A stretch of 64,000 nt of DNA. It comes from Acetivibrio clariflavus DSM 19732 (GTDB lineage Bacteria; Bacillota; Clostridia; Acetivibrionales; Acetivibrionaceae). This document shows positions 12,921 through 23,567 of this stretch, piece by piece; position 1 is the stretch's first letter; every line of letters starts with the position of its first letter. Where the stretch lies: the NCBI RefSeq assembly GCF_000237085.1, contig NC_016627.1, positions 1 through 64,000 of the forward strand. The letters run 5' to 3'. Position numbers and translations under genes: made by a program. The notes beneath the pieces are model-generated. The model ran no database searches, was not told the origin of the DNA, and saw only the letters and a list, made by a program, of their open reading frames with translations.

Positions 12921-13163
12921 GATTTACTTTATTTATAATCAATTGTGTAAACACAATATAATTTATATTCGAATTGAGTTTATTTTTATTAGTATTATAT
13001 AAATTAATTGAAGATAGGTTAATTATAAGAGTAAAAATAAGGAATAATATTTATATAAATCTTAAAAAGTAATCAAAAATATATTTTAATTTCCATATTA
13101 TGTACAAAGATTAAAACTAGAAAAAAATCATTTAAATTACCTAAAATAGGTTAAATATAAGTA

Positions 13164-13192
13164 TTGACAAATAGGTGCTGCCATGTTATATT
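13164..13192 (+). promoter_or_regulatory. Strong sigma-A promoter of the tRNA-Ser pair
   Basis: TTGACA (13164-13169), a 17-base spacer and TATATT (13187-13192) lie 19 bases before the first tRNA. This is close to consensus and fits a stable-RNA promoter. Confidence 0.8.
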
Positions 13193-13211
13193 ATTTGTTG
13201 TCACAAGAAAT

Positions 13212-13302
13212 GGAGAGATGGTCGAGTTGGTTTAAGGCACCGGTCTTGAAAACCGGCGTAGGTGTGAGCCTACCGTGAGTTCGAATCTCACTCTCTCCGC
13301 CA
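13212..13302 (+). tRNA. tRNA-Ser (anticodon TGA)
   Basis: A full cloverleaf is readable: acceptor GGAGAGA/TCTCTCC, anticodon loop CTTGAAA with anticodon TGA, a long class II variable arm, T-loop GTTCGAATC and an encoded CCA end. It reads UCN serine codons. Confidence 0.97.
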
Positions 13303-13309
13303 ATGTTGT

Positions 13310-13334
13310 GAAACCTCTAATAAATAGAGGTTTC
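13310..13334 (+). other. Hairpin between the two tRNA-Ser genes
   Basis: A perfect 10-base stem (13310-13319, GAAACCTCTA, with 13325-13334, TAGAGGTTTC) and five-base loop fill almost all of the spacer between the tRNAs. It lacks a long T run, so it may be a processing or spacer structure, or a weak terminator. Confidence 0.6.
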
Positions 13335-13340
13335 AAGTTT

Positions 13341-13432
13341 GGAGAAGTACCCAAGCAGGTCGAAGGGGACGGTTTGCTAAACCGTTAGGTCGGGTAACCG
13401 GCGCGAGGGTTCGAATCCCTCCTTCTCCGCCA
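13341..13432 (+). tRNA. tRNA-Ser (anticodon GCT)
   Basis: Acceptor GGAGAAG/CTTCTCC, anticodon stem-loop with GCT, long variable arm, GGTTCGAATCC T-arm and encoded CCA are all readable. It reads AGY serine codons, complementing the tRNA-Ser(TGA) just upstream. Confidence 0.97.
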
Positions 13433-13440
13433 TAAAAAAT

Positions 13441-13475
13441 AAAAACCCTTGTATAAAAAGGGTTTTTATTTTTTT
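13441..13475. terminator. Bidirectional terminator between tRNAs and MFS gene
   Basis: AAAAACCCTT (13441-13450) pairs with AAGGGTTTTT (13458-13467). T-rich sequence follows in both directions, serving the tRNA operon from the left and the convergent transporter gene from the right. Confidence 0.85.
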
Positions 13476-13542
13476 AAATAACTATAAACATTCATATTTC
13501 AATTAATTTTAATAAAAATCAATTTTAGGATAATATTAATTC

Positions 13543-14949
13543 CTAAGATAGCTTTTTTGCCCTTATTTTTAAAGTAGATTTTACTTTTCTGATATCTTTT
13601 CCGCTATTTTTGGAAACTCTATAATAACTGTAAACGGCAGGAATAAAGAATAATTGAAATAAAACCATAGTATATATATAATTATAAGGCTCAGATAATT
13701 TCGATGATGTAAATTTTAAAACTAATCCTATAAGTACGTTACCTATTGATCTACCTAATCCGTTTATAAGATTGGCAATACTGAATGCGGTTGCTCTGTG
13801 TTCCGGAAGATTTATATCAGTCAAAAGGGCCAGCCAGTTCGGTGTGTTTGCAGACTGAGCAGCAGTTGCACACACTGCCAATATAAACATTAAAAGTATC
13901 CAGGGATTTGTAAAAAATTGCTTTACAAGGGAAATTAAAATTAAAAAAGGTTCATTGGAAGCAGGAAGTTTAAGGTTGTCCATTGGTAACAAAAACATAA
14001 GTACATATAGGGGAATAGCGGCAAGGATAAGGCTGCCGGTCAAAAGAGCCCTCCCTCTGTAAGTCTTCTTTTGAATTTTATCTCCCAAGTAACCGAAATA
14101 TGTAGATGACAAACCTCCCATTTGAAGAAGTCCATAAAAGTAACCTGCAGCTATTGCTGCTGTGTCTGCATTTATACCCTCTGCTCGAATTTTGGATGCA
14201 TAAAGCGTAGGAAGCCATATAAGGGTGCCGATTGTAATCTGCATAAAGAAACCTTGCATCATAAGCCACTTATTACTCTTTTTTGCAGCAATTTCAGGTA
14301 TATGACTCAACTTAATGGAATAATTATATTTTATTCCTTCTTTGTGAAGATCTTTTAATTCCGGTTCGGTAGATCCTTTTTCAGGTTCTTTCATGATTAG
14401 ATATGATAAGATGAAAATAAAGTCAATTATTGAAATTATGATAAAAGGCTTTCTCCATGTTGAGTGTGTGGATATAATTGGTGCAATAATAGCTCCGGCA
14501 ATGCCTCCAAATCCTTGAGATAAACCCCATAAGCTCAATAAAGTACCCAAATGCTTTTTAGGAATAAAGTCAGTTAACACGCTATATCCGATAGAACCTA
14601 TGCAGCCAAGACCTATACCGGTAAAAATCTGATATAATAACAATTGAAAATAATTTTGACTGAAAGCTGTTAAAAAAGTAGAAACAGTAAATATAAATGT
14701 TCCTATAATTATTAATGGTTTTCTTTTCCCCTTGTCAGCCATATATCCCCAGAAAATTGATGATATAGCTGAAAAAAATATAGTAACTGCTGATATAACG
14801 CCCATTGCAGAAACATTTATGTTCAAATCTTCTGAAATAGAAGAAAATAAAGGCGGAAATAAACCTAATACCGCATTGTCCAATGAAGCTGACAAAATAA
14901 GAATTGTTAGTGTCAAAATAGTGTTAATTTTAGTCGTTTTCTTCATCAT
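13543..14949 (-). CDS. Major facilitator superfamily transporter
   Basis: This 468-residue integral membrane protein has about twelve hydrophobic helices. The MFS loop 2-3 signature is seen in WGYMADKGKRKPLIIIG, and a large cytoplasmic loop (about 195-225) splits the two halves. The substrate cannot be read from sequence; similarity is to the sugar-phosphate/hexuronate-like and multidrug branches alike. The C-terminal tail is basic. It is a single gene, convergent with the tRNAs. Two adjacent ATG codons could start it and the Shine-Dalgarno is weak. Confidence 0.88.
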   Translation of the reverse strand: MMKKTTKINTILTLTILILSASLDNAVLGLFPPLFSSISEDLNINVSAMGVISAVTIFFSAISSIFWGYMADKGKRKPLIIIGTFIFTVSTFLTAFSQNYFQLLLYQIFTGIGLGCIGSIGYSVLTDFIPKKHLGTLLSLWGLSQGFGGIAGAIIAPIISTHSTWRKPFIIISIIDFIFILSYLIMKEPEKGSTEPELKDLHKEGIKYNYSIKLSHIPEIAAKKSNKWLMMQGFFMQITIGTLIWLPTLYASKIRAEGINADTAAIAAGYFYGLLQMGGLSSTYFGYLGDKIQKKTYRGRALLTGSLILAAIPLYVLMFLLPMDNLKLPASNEPFLILISLVKQFFTNPWILLMFILAVCATAAQSANTPNWLALLTDINLPEHRATAFSIANLINGLGRSIGNVLIGLVLKFTSSKLSEPYNYIYTMVLFQLFFIPAVYSYYRVSKNSGKDIRKVKSTLKIRAKKLS

Positions 14950-15313
14950 TGTATATAAAATTACCTTACCCTTTCTTAATCTTAAATTAATAGAAATTTA
15001 TAACAGTAATTGTTTATCATTATAACATAAAAATGAAAATAGAAAATTAAGAATATATAATAATGTTATAAACAAATAATTAACACTAAAGAGCTTAACT
15101 TAGATTTATATATTTTTAAGGTTAAATAAGACATTTTATAATTTAATTATTTTTTATAAATATTATACCGGTTATATATAAAATTATATTGAAAAACTTC
15201 TTTGCACGAATAATTGAATTTTTATTTCCTAATATAAAATTCTAAAATATTAATTAAATAAAAAAGAAACTGCAAAAGTGCAGTTTCTGCAATTAATTAG
15301 AATTTAGCTGTGT
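14950..15313. other. Intergenic region between MFS and gltD
   Basis: This 364-base AT-rich spacer contains the gltBD terminator (listed) and must contain the MFS promoter, which was not clear enough to call. No gene was seen. Confidence 0.5.
15258..15288 (-). terminator. Terminator of gltBD
   Basis: On the minus strand AGAAACTGC/GCAGTTTCT (plus coordinates 15265-15273 and 15280-15288) forms a 9-base stem followed by six T. It lies just past the gltD stop. Confidence 0.85.
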
Positions 15314-16798
15314 CTATGGTAGAGTTGTATAACCCATTAAAAATTTATCAACTTCACGAGCAGCACCTCGTCCTTCATTAATAGCCCATACAACTAAACT
15401 CTGTCCACGCCGCATATCTCCGGCAGCAAATACACCTTCAACATTAGTTTTAAAACTTCCATACAGAGCTTTAGCATTAGATCTCTCATCCTGTTCTATA
15501 CCCAGCTGCTTTAATACTGTTTCTTCAGGACCTAAGAATCCTAAACATAAGAGAACGAGATCTGCTTTCCAAACTTTTTCAGTACCCTCAATTTCCACAG
15601 GAATTAAGCGTCCTGAACTGTCTTTTTTCCATTCTATATTTACAGTATGAACCTCTTTTATATTGCCGTTTTCATCTCCGACAAACTTCTTAGTAGTAAT
15701 GCAGTAAATTCTAGGGTCATCACCGTAAATAGCAGATGCTTCCTCCTGGCCATAGTCAATCTTTAAAACTTTTGGCCATTGGGGCCAAGGATTGTTTGTC
15801 TGTCTTGCAGACGGAGGTTTAGGGAGAATTTCAAATTGTACAACACTTTTACATCCATGCCTTATTGAGGTAGCGACACAGTCAGTACCTGTATCTCCTC
15901 CGCCAATTACAATAACATTTTTTCCTTTAGCAGAAATGTAATTTGAATCGGCATGCTTTGAGTCAAGAAGACTTTTAGTATTAGCACGCAAGAAATCCAT
16001 GGCAAAATATATACCGTTAAGGCTTCTTCCTTCAATATTCAAGTCCCTTGGTTTTGTAGCACCTCCGCATAAAACTACAGCATCATAATTTTTTAAAAGT
16101 TCTTCGGCGGATATATCTACGCCTACCTCTGTATTGGTTATAAATTTGATACCTTCTTTTTCGAGAATATCAACTCTTCTTTGGACAATGCTTTTGTCCA
16201 GTTTCATGTTAGGAATACCATACATAAGTAATCCGCCTATCCTATCAGCTCTTTCATATACTGTAACACTGTGTCCTACGGAATTTAACTGATCAGCGCA
16301 GGCAAGTCCCGACGGACCGGATCCTACTATTGCCACTTTTTTACCGGTTCTTACTTTTGGCGGTTTTGGAACTATCCATCCTTCTTCAAAAGCTTTATCG
16401 ATTATTGCCCGTTCATTTAACTTTATTGTTACCTGAGGATCATTTATTCCAACAGTACAGGCACCTTCACAAGGCGCAGGACAAACTCTGCCTGTAAATT
16501 CAGGAAAATTATTGGTTTTAAGAAGCCTTTTTACTGCTTCTTTCCACAATCCTTTATATATGAGGTCATTCCATTCTGGAATAAGATTGTGTATGGGACA
16601 ACCTGATGCCATACCATTTATTAAAAAACCCGAATGGCAAAAAGGTATACCGCAATCCATACACCTGGCTGCCTGAATTCGTTGTTTTTCTTCAGGAAAA
16701 CTTTGAAGAAATTCATTCCAATCCCCAATTCTCTCAAGGAGAGGACGATCTGGTGGCAATTCTCGCTTATATTCCATAAATCCAGTTGGTTTACCCAT
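15314..16798 (-). CDS. gltD: Glutamate synthase [NADPH] small subunit
   Basis: GltD passes electrons from NAD(P)H through FAD and iron-sulfur clusters to GltB for glutamate synthesis. Cysteine motifs CMDCGIPFC and [13 protein letters not shown] near the N-terminus bind 4Fe-4S clusters. The FAD-binding [10 protein letters not shown] and NAD(P)-binding GGGDTGTDC motifs follow. Longer readings to 16858 are open, but a GGAGG lies just before the ATG at 16798, giving [12 protein letters not shown] and 494 residues, the usual GltD start. It follows gltB by 16 bases on the same strand. Confidence 0.96.
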   Translation of the reverse strand: MGKPTGFMEYKRELPPDRPLLERIGDWNEFLQSFPEEKQRIQAARCMDCGIPFCHSGFLINGMASGCPIHNLIPEWNDLIYKGLWKEAVKRLLKTNNFPEFTGRVCPAPCEGACTVGINDPQVTIKLNERAIIDKAFEEGWIVPKPPKVRTGKKVAIVGSGPSGLACADQLNSVGHSVTVYERADRIGGLLMYGIPNMKLDKSIVQRRVDILEKEGIKFITNTEVGVDISAEELLKNYDAVVLCGGATKPRDLNIEGRSLNGIYFAMDFLRANTKSLLDSKHADSNYISAKGKNVIVIGGGDTGTDCVATSIRHGCKSVVQFEILPKPPSARQTNNPWPQWPKVLKIDYGQEEASAIYGDDPRIYCITTKKFVGDENGNIKEVHTVNIEWKKDSSGRLIPVEIEGTEKVWKADLVLLCLGFLGPEETVLKQLGIEQDERSNAKALYGSFKTNVEGVFAAGDMRRGQSLVVWAINEGRGAAREVDKFLMGYTTLP

Positions 16799-16814
16799 TG
16801 TAATTCCTCCATTC

Positions 16815-19800
16815 CTAATTCCCGCTGACACGGGCAAGATCTTTGTGATTTGCATCAAAAGCTGCCATTAATGCTTCATCGCCAGTAATACCTTGTTCGG
16901 AAACTTGTTTTATAGCTTGAAGCATTCTCTTGTAATCAACAGGCATTACTTTGACAAATTTATCAATCATTTTACTCCAGTTATCCAGGACTCTTTTTGC
17001 CACATCACTGTTTGTATAATCATAGTGCTTTTGAATCATTGATTTTATTTTGTTAGCCTCTTCATTATCAGAAATTCTTTCTAGTCCTACCATTTCTTTA
17101 TTGCATTTATTACTGAAATCTCCTTCTTCATCGAGTACATAAGCTATTCCACCGGACATTCCGGCTGCAAAATTTCTTCCGGTTTTACCTAATATAACAA
17201 CTGTTCCACCTGTCATGTATTCACATCCGTGGTCACCCACACCTTCTACAACTGCATCAACTCCACTGTTTCTTACACAAAATCTTTCACCGGCAATTCC
17301 ACGGATATACGCTTCACCGCTTGTGGCACCATAAAATGCAACGTTTCCGGTAATGATATTTTCATCAGGTTTAAAGGAAGATGATTTTGGAGGATAAACG
17401 ATAATTTTACCTCCTGACAATCCTTTACCCAAATAGTCGTTAGTGTCACCTTCCAAAGTCAATGTTATTCCTTTAGGAACAAAGGCACCAAAACTTTGAC
17501 CGGCAGATCCTTGGAAGTGAAGGCTTATTGTGTCTTCAGGAAGACCTTCTGCACCATATTTTTTTGTTACTTCACTGCCAAGTATGGTTCCTACAGCGCG
17601 GTTTATATTTCTAATCGGAAGTATGGCTCTTACTTTTTTCTTTTCAGATAAAGCAGGTTCACATATACGTAAAAGCTCTGACATATCAAGAGTTTTTTCA
17701 AGTTCATGGTCCTGGCTTTCAGTACAATACATTACTGCACCTTCAGATAATTTAGGACTGTATAAAATTTTAGACAGATCAATCCCCTTTATTTTCCAGT
17801 GACTTATTGCAGTAGAAGGTTCTAAAGCATCTGTTCTTCCGATCATCTCATTTACAGTTCTAAAGCCTAGCTGTGCCATTATTTCACGTAATTCCTGAGC
17901 TACAAACCTGAAATAATTTACAACATATTCAGGTTTTCCTGAGAACTTCTTTCTAAGTTCAGGGTTCTGGGTTGCAATTCCCACAGGACAAGTATCAAGA
18001 TTACAAACTCTCATCATGACGCAACCCATGACTACTAATGGAGCGGTTGCAAAACCAAATTCTTCAGCACCTAATAATGCTGCTATAGTCACATCTCTTC
18101 CCGTAAGGAGTTTACCGTCAGTTTCTACGACGATACGGCTTCTTAAGTTGTTTAAAAGTAAAGTTTGATGTGTTTCTGCCAGTCCCAATTCCCATGGAAG
18201 TCCGGCATGTTTTATACTTGTACGGGGAGATGCGCCGGTACCACCGTCATAACCGCTTATCAATACGACATTAGCTTTTCCTTTAGCAACTCCAGCGGCA
18301 ATTGTTCCAACACCTACTTCAGATACAAGTTTTACATTTATTCTGGCATCTCTGTTTGCATTTTTAAGGTCATATATAAGTTCTGCCAAATCTTCAATAG
18401 AGTAAATGTCATGATGAGGAGGGGGGGATATCAAACCTACACCGGGGGTTGATCCTCTTACCTTGGCAATCCAGGGATACACTTTACGCCCCGGTAATTG
18501 TCCTCCTTCTCCGGGTTTTGCACCCTGGGCAATTTTTATTTGAATTTCCTTTGCATTAACAAGATAATGGCTTGTAACTCCAAATCTTCCTGAAGCTACT
18601 TGCTTAATGGCACTACATCTGGAATCACCGTTTTTATCAGGTATAAATCTGGCAGGGTCTTCACCGCCTTCACCGGTATTGCTTTTGCCGCCTAAGCGGT
18701 TCATAGCTATAGCCAAACATTCGTGGGCTTCCTGGCTTATTGAACCATAGGACATGGCACCGGTTTTAAATCTCCTGCAAATAGATTCAACCGATTCAAC
18801 TTCTTCTATTGGTATTGGTTTGCGGGGTTTGAAGTTCAAAAGTCCCCTTATTGTGCACAATCTTTGAGATTGATTGTTTATTAGTCTGGAGAATTCCTTA
18901 AATTCATCGTAATTTCCGGTTCTGCAGGCATTTTGCAGCTTATGGATAGTTTCCGGATTATACATATGGTATTCTCCATCGCTGCGCCATTTATTAACAC
19001 CGCCGGAATCTAACGACAATTCTTTTATTCGCTCATCAAAAGCTGCAACATGTCTTAATCTTACTTCCTCTGCCACTTCATCAATTCCTAGTCCTCCAAT
19101 TCTGCTTGCAGTTGATGTGAAATATTTGTTTACAAAATCTTCCGAAAGACCTATTGCTTCAAATATTTGGGCAGCTTGGTAACTTTGTATGGTTGAAATA
19201 CCCATTTTTGAAAGAACCTTAACTATACCTTTTTTGCATGCCTTCAAATAATTTTGAGCAGCCTTTTCATAACTGATATTTGGGAGTAAACCCTGTTTAA
19301 TCATATTATCAATAGACTCCAATGCGAGGTAAGGATTAATTGCTGATGCACCATAACCTATAAGCAGGCAAAAATGATGTACTTCTCTGGGTTCTCCCGA
19401 CTCTAATACAATACTTACCAATGTCCTTGTACCTTTGCGTATAAGGTGGTGATGCAGTCCTGATACAGCTAATAGAGCAGGTATTGCTGCATTGTCTGCG
19501 TTTACACCTCTATCGGAAAGTATCAATATATTAGCACCTTCTGCAATCGCGGAATCTGCATTGGCGAACAAATTCTCCATAGCTTTTTCAAGAGATTTAC
19601 CGCCTTCTTTTACATTATACAGTATTGGCAGGGTAACAGACTTAAACCCTTCTTTGTCAATATGACGCAACTTTTCAAGCTGATAGTTGTCTATAACAGG
19701 ATTTTTTATTTTTATCTGTCTGCAGCTTTCCGGGACAGGGTTGATTAGATTTCCTTCCGATCCCATCATTGTTTCAGTACTTGTAATAATTTCCTCTCTG

Positions 19801-21395
19801 ATTGCATCAATGGGTGGATTTGTAACCTGGGCAAAAAGCTGCTTAAAATAGTTGTACAATAACTGAGGCTTATCAGACAATACGGCCAAAGGTATATCTG
19901 TACCCATTGCACCAACTGGATCTATGCCTTCCTTAGCCATTGGGAGTATAGTTGTGTTAATATCTTCCGTAGTATAACCGAAAGCCTTTTGCCTTAAAAG
20001 CAATGTTTCGTGGTCTGTCTCGTAAGCACAAGATGTTTGCGGTAAGTTCTCAAGGTCTAACAAATGTTGATTCAGCCACTCGCGATAAGGATGTTGAGAA
20101 GCAATAGAGTGCTTAATCTCATCATCGGTTATGATTCTTCCCTCGTTAGTGTCTATAAGCAACATTTTTCCAGGATGAAGTCTTTCCTTGCATATTACAT
20201 TTTCAGGAGGAATATCTAAGACTCCAACTTCTGATGCCAATATTACAAGATCGTCTTTAGTAACGTAATAACGTGCAGGTCTAAGACCGTTTCTATCTAA
20301 AACGGCGCCCACTTTTGAACCATCGGTAAAAGCTATTGCAGCAGGACCGTCCCAAGGTTCCATTAAACAACTGTGAAATTCATAAAATGCCTTTTTATCA
20401 TCATTCATGCTTTCGTGGTTTGACCAAGGTTCAGGAATCATCATCATAATGGCATGAGGAAGAGAACGTCCCGAAAGCACTAAAAACTCAAGGCAGTTAT
20501 CAAACATTGCAGAGTCGCTTCCGTTTGGATTTATTATTGGAAGTATTTTTTCTATATCTTCTCCGAAATGCTGAGATTCCAACAATGCCTGTCTGGCATT
20601 CATCCAATTTACATTACCTCTTAAAGTATTTATTTCCCCGTTATGAATAATATAACGGTTTGGGTGTGCCCTTTCCCAGCTGGGAAAAGTGTTTGTGCTA
20701 TATCTTGAATGTACAAGGGCAAGAGCAGATTCCACATCAGTATCAGAAAGCTCAGTATAAAATTCTTCAACCTGATGGGAAGTCAGCATGCCTTTGTATA
20801 CAATAGTTCTTGATGATAAGCTTGAGAAATAAACATATTCATTATTGTCTAGAGCATATTTTTCAATCCGCTTTCTTATAACATACAGTTTTCTTTCAAA
20901 AGCTATGCCTCCATCAAAGCTGTTGCTTTTTTCTATGAAAAGCTGCCTTATAAAAGGCTTTGCCGATAAAGCAGTACTTCCCAGTGAACTGTCATTTAGT
21001 TGTAAATCCCTCCAGCCTAAAACTTTTTGCCCTTCTTCAGTAATTATGCTTTCGATGTAATTTTCCATTCCTTTTCGTCTATTTTCATCATTAGGTAGGA
21101 AAACCATTCCTACTGCATAATTTCCGGGCTCAGGCAGTTTAATATCTTTTTTTAGCAATTCTCTGGAGAAAAACTTATGGGGTATTTGAATTAAAATTCC
21201 CGCACCGTCACCGGTATTTGATTCCGAACCGCTTGCGCCACGGTGATTTAGGTTTATAAGAATTGTTAAAGCTTGTTTAACAATTTCGTGGGATTTTTTA
21301 CCCTTTATATTAACAACAAAACCAATTCCACAGGCGTCATGTTCGAATTGCGGGTCATACATACCTTGTTTAGGAGGCAATCCATAGTTATTCAT
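16815..21395 (-). CDS. gltB: Glutamate synthase [NADPH] large subunit
   Basis: GltB hydrolyses glutamine and transfers the ammonia to 2-oxoglutarate, making two glutamates. The 1526-residue length is normal. After a short propeptide, Cys22 in [10 protein letters not shown] is the class II amidotransferase nucleophile. A central domain, the FMN-binding synthase domain ([32 protein letters not shown]) and the C-terminal beta-helix ([21 protein letters not shown]) follow. [12 protein letters not shown] near residue 1125 supplies the 3Fe-4S cysteines. It is first in gltBD behind a sigma-A promoter and a structured leader. Confidence 0.98.
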   Translation of the reverse strand: MNNYGLPPKQGMYDPQFEHDACGIGFVVNIKGKKSHEIVKQALTILINLNHRGASGSESNTGDGAGILIQIPHKFFSRELLKKDIKLPEPGNYAVGMVFLPNDENRRKGMENYIESIITEEGQKVLGWRDLQLNDSSLGSTALSAKPFIRQLFIEKSNSFDGGIAFERKLYVIRKRIEKYALDNNEYVYFSSLSSRTIVYKGMLTSHQVEEFYTELSDTDVESALALVHSRYSTNTFPSWERAHPNRYIIHNGEINTLRGNVNWMNARQALLESQHFGEDIEKILPIINPNGSDSAMFDNCLEFLVLSGRSLPHAIMMMIPEPWSNHESMNDDKKAFYEFHSCLMEPWDGPAAIAFTDGSKVGAVLDRNGLRPARYYVTKDDLVILASEVGVLDIPPENVICKERLHPGKMLLIDTNEGRIITDDEIKHSIASQHPYREWLNQHLLDLENLPQTSCAYETDHETLLLRQKAFGYTTEDINTTILPMAKEGIDPVGAMGTDIPLAVLSDKPQLLYNYFKQLFAQVTNPPIDAIREEIITSTETMMGSEGNLINPVPESCRQIKIKNPVIDNYQLEKLRHIDKEGFKSVTLPILYNVKEGGKSLEKAMENLFANADSAIAEGANILILSDRGVNADNAAIPALLAVSGLHHHLIRKGTRTLVSIVLESGEPREVHHFCLLIGYGASAINPYLALESIDNMIKQGLLPNISYEKAAQNYLKACKKGIVKVLSKMGISTIQSYQAAQIFEAIGLSEDFVNKYFTSTASRIGGLGIDEVAEEVRLRHVAAFDERIKELSLDSGGVNKWRSDGEYHMYNPETIHKLQNACRTGNYDEFKEFSRLINNQSQRLCTIRGLLNFKPRKPIPIEEVESVESICRRFKTGAMSYGSISQEAHECLAIAMNRLGGKSNTGEGGEDPARFIPDKNGDSRCSAIKQVASGRFGVTSHYLVNAKEIQIKIAQGAKPGEGGQLPGRKVYPWIAKVRGSTPGVGLISPPPHHDIYSIEDLAELIYDLKNANRDARINVKLVSEVGVGTIAAGVAKGKANVVLISGYDGGTGASPRTSIKHAGLPWELGLAETHQTLLLNNLRSRIVVETDGKLLTGRDVTIAALLGAEEFGFATAPLVVMGCVMMRVCNLDTCPVGIATQNPELRKKFSGKPEYVVNYFRFVAQELREIMAQLGFRTVNEMIGRTDALEPSTAISHWKIKGIDLSKILYSPKLSEGAVMYCTESQDHELEKTLDMSELLRICEPALSEKKKVRAILPIRNINRAVGTILGSEVTKKYGAEGLPEDTISLHFQGSAGQSFGAFVPKGITLTLEGDTNDYLGKGLSGGKIIVYPPKSSSFKPDENIITGNVAFYGATSGEAYIRGIAGERFCVRNSGVDAVVEGVGDHGCEYMTGGTVVILGKTGRNFAAGMSGGIAYVLDEEGDFSNKCNKEMVGLERISDNEEANKIKSMIQKHYDYTNSDVAKRVLDNWSKMIDKFVKVMPVDYKRMLQAIKQVSEQGITGDEALMAAFDANHKDLARVSGN

Positions 21396-21478
21396 AGTTA
21401 TACACCCTTTCCATAAACACGTTTTTTATATCAAAATGAAATTTATTAATTACAAACTTGCAAAAGTAAATACGGTGC

Positions 21479-21595
21479 AAAAAAAGCGTACACAAAAGGA
21501 AGCAAATTTTCTCGCCATTGAGTACGCTTCTAGGTCTAAAAATTTAGCATCATTGCTATATTTGTGGACAAAAATCCATTTTAATATATTTTGTT
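21479..21595 (-). ncRNA. Candidate 5' leader / transcription attenuator of gltB
   Basis: The gltB transcript should begin near 21595 and run about 200 bases before the start codon. It contains a small perfect hairpin (TAGCA/TGCTA, 21545-21558) and then an 8-base stem AAGCGTAC/GTACGCTT (21522-21529 with 21484-21491) followed by seven T: a terminator inside the leader. The first strand of that stem overlaps GAAGC, which can instead pair with GCTTC in the loop (about 21499-21503), a possible antiterminator. No known riboswitch class or T-box was recognised. A short reading frame, MARKFASFCV onward, also crosses the hairpin. The attenuation role is inference. Confidence 0.5.
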
Positions 21596-21602
21596 TTTCT
21601 TT

Positions 21603-21632
21603 ATTATAACATAGACATATAATTAAATTCAA
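21603..21632 (-). promoter_or_regulatory. Sigma-A promoter of gltBD
   Basis: On the minus strand TTGAAT (plus 21627-21632) and TATAAT (plus 21603-21608) are separated by 18 bases, placing the start about 200 bases ahead of gltB. Confidence 0.7.
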
Positions 21633-21901
21633 TAAAAATTATAAAAAAATTTTTAAAAAATGCAATTTAAGATTTTATATCTTGCAAAAAAAAGTAAAAC
21701 AAAAGGTAAAATTAATACTGTACTCCATATTATGACTTTATTGATTGTATTTAGCATATATCTGATATTTGATTTTTAACGGAAACAAATTTCGGACATG
21801 GAGATAGGGTTTGATTTTTATGTATAAAATCATCTTTATAACATATTTAAATCCTGTTAAAGGAGTAAGAATAATAAGATTTGTAATGCATGAGCTGTCT
21901 C

Positions 21902-22405
21902 TTATCTTAGAAATCTATTGTAATTAGTGGTTAGAATTACAATTAAACTTATAACATTGACCAAAGTTTTGATAGTTGTATTTAGAAAAGAAGTCTGGTT
22001 TTCCGAATTGGAAGAATCTTCTTTATTTTTTTTGATATTTTCTAATACGTAATGAATCCAATAGACAATTATAAAAACTGTTGCTATTTTATAAATGAAT
22101 TTACTTATAAAAAAGCAGCTATAAACAAAGTATAAAATAAAAATCATAGCTTTAACAGTTTCTAAACCTAATTTAATTTTATTAAAATCCAGACTAATAG
22201 AATCCTTAAGCTCTTCTATTAAATCTTCCGTTTCTTCATCATCTTCAATAAAATCAGGTAAAAAAGGACCTAGAATATTTTTTATTGAAGAAAAAGCAAT
22301 AATCAGAGATAAAATTATAAAAAAAACTGTATCATCTGATGCTATATAAATAATAGGTACAATTATTATCATTACAAGTAAAAGCAAAAAACTTTCCAAT
22401 TGCAT
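21902..22405 (-). CDS. Small multi-pass membrane protein, function unknown
   Basis: The 167-residue product has hydrophobic segments at about 5-25, 28-45, 85-125 and 142-160, separated by an acidic loop with DEETEDLIEELKDSISLDF. A CAGGAG precedes the ATG. No family was recognised. It is the last of three minus-strand genes with envelope features, next to an SLH-domain protein, but a hairpin at 22447-22477 separates the two, so they may be transcribed apart. Confidence 0.6.
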   Translation of the reverse strand: MQLESFLLLLVMIIIVPIIYIASDDTVFFIILSLIIAFSSIKNILGPFLPDFIEDDEETEDLIEELKDSISLDFNKIKLGLETVKAMIFILYFVYSCFFISKFIYKIATVFIIVYWIHYVLENIKKNKEDSSNSENQTSFLNTTIKTLVNVISLIVILTTNYNRFLR

Positions 22406-22446
22406 TTCAAACTCCTGAATTAATATATTTTAAAATTAAAGATGAA

Positions 22447-22477
22447 TAAAGCTGCCTATAATATATTAGCAGCTTTA
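22447..22477. terminator. Hairpin terminator after the SLH gene
   Basis: TAAAGCTGC (22447-22455) pairs with GCAGCTTTA (22469-22477). It lies downstream of the minus-strand SLH gene; the better T run is on the plus strand. Confidence 0.65.
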
Positions 22478-22516
22478 TTTTTTCATTACAACATATTATT
22501 AAAAAACTTATAAAAT

Positions 22517-23098
22517 TTAATTGGCAGCAAAGTTTACTGTCAAAGCATTATAAATGATAACAGACATTTCACCGCGGGTTAATGGCTGGTTAGGAGAAAG
22601 GGACAAATTTTTGTTAAGATTGAGTTCAGACCCTTTATTAACCACATTGTCAGGCCATTTCCCTTTCAAACTTTTTTCATAGCCTAAGGCTCTTATAACT
22701 ACGGCTAATGCCTCGGCATAAGTTACATCCTTATCCGGAGCTATAGTATTGTCAGGATATCCTGTAACAAGTTCATATTTAAGAGCAAGACCAATATTAT
22801 TATAAGCCCAGTGGTTTTTCTTCAAATCCTTAAAAGTAATTTTTGTGTTTTCTAAATTTGTATCTTTGTCATATCCCATCATTTTTACAACCAGAGTAAT
22901 AAACTCGCTTCTTTTAATTTTGTTATCAAGCCTGAGAGTTCCATCCTCATACCCTTTCATTATTCCAAGATCGACTAAAGTATTTGCATTTTGCTCAATT
23001 ACGGATTCACTGGAGGATGCAGCATAAGGAATATTTATGTTTGCTATTAATGAGAAGATTACAGTTAAAATGATAATAAAAACTAATTGCTTTTTCAT
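22517..23098 (-). CDS. S-layer homology (SLH) domain protein
   Basis: This secreted protein of 193 residues has a typical signal peptide (MKKQLVFIIIL to about NIPYA, cleavage before ASSS). Two or three SLH repeats follow: DLGIMKGYEDGTLRLDNKIK with RSEFITLVVKMMGY, then FKDLKKNHWAYNNIGLALKY with GYPDNTIAPDKDVTYAEA, and a final LTRGEMSVIIYNA half-repeat. SLH domains anchor proteins to pyruvylated secondary wall polymer. There is no other domain, so it may act as a wall cap or spacer protein. A GTG at 23113 would add five residues but overlaps the likely Shine-Dalgarno. Confidence 0.88.
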   Translation of the reverse strand: MKKQLVFIIILTVIFSLIANINIPYAASSSESVIEQNANTLVDLGIMKGYEDGTLRLDNKIKRSEFITLVVKMMGYDKDTNLENTKITFKDLKKNHWAYNNIGLALKYELVTGYPDNTIAPDKDVTYAEALAVVIRALGYEKSLKGKWPDNVVNKGSELNLNKNLSLSPNQPLTRGEMSVIIYNALTVNFAAN

Positions 23099-23567
23099 TT
23101 GTATATGTAGCACCCCTTATTACTAATTAATTTTATATTTGTTAATAAAATTATTGCATATTTTTCGGTACAACGTATAAGCGACTAATGCAAATTATTA
23201 TTAAATTAATTTTAAAAGCATTGATATAAATATTATCGAGTACAATTCAATTATACACTATGAAAAATAATATAAATATTAAAAAAAAGTTACATTTTAA
23301 TAAATGTATAAAATGTTATGCAATAACTAATTATATTTATAAAGAATGAAGTAACACTTTAAATTTTGTTAATGTTATTTCAAATAAGCTTATAATTGCT
23401 ATTTCAAAGGTTTGCCTTATAAATCTGAAGTATACAATTGTGATGTTGTTTTGAAGCCCAAAATAAAAGGATTTCAACTTAAAATAACATTGCTTTGAGA
23501 TTTGCCAAACAAATTTATTGGTTATTTCATTTTGCTTTAATATACCTAATTTTAAGGAGGATAAAAA
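23099..23567. other. Intergenic region between divergent SLH and stress genes
   Basis: This 469-base AT-rich spacer lies between divergent genes and should hold both promoters. No clean -35/-10 pair, repeat or RNA was recognised. Confidence 0.4.

Larger units (their letters stand above)
12824..13211. other. Intergenic region serS-tRNA
   Basis: This 388-base AT-rich spacer holds a long perfect hairpin after serS and a strong promoter for the tRNA genes, both listed separately. Nothing else was recognised. Confidence 0.6.
21396..21901. other. gltB upstream region and empty spacer
   Basis: The first 240 bases hold the gltB leader and promoter (listed separately). From about 21640 to 21901 the sequence is AT-rich and holds nothing that was recognised. 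Confidence 0.6.

Noticed and set aside
14732-15025. Plus-strand frame opposite the MFS gene start
   Set aside because: It lies on the reverse strand of a clear transporter and has no Shine-Dalgarno or domain.
21780-21850. Plus-strand sequence around GGACATGGAGATAGGG as a possible RNA motif
   Set aside because: It is G-rich for the region but forms no stable structure I could see and has no gene downstream on that strand.
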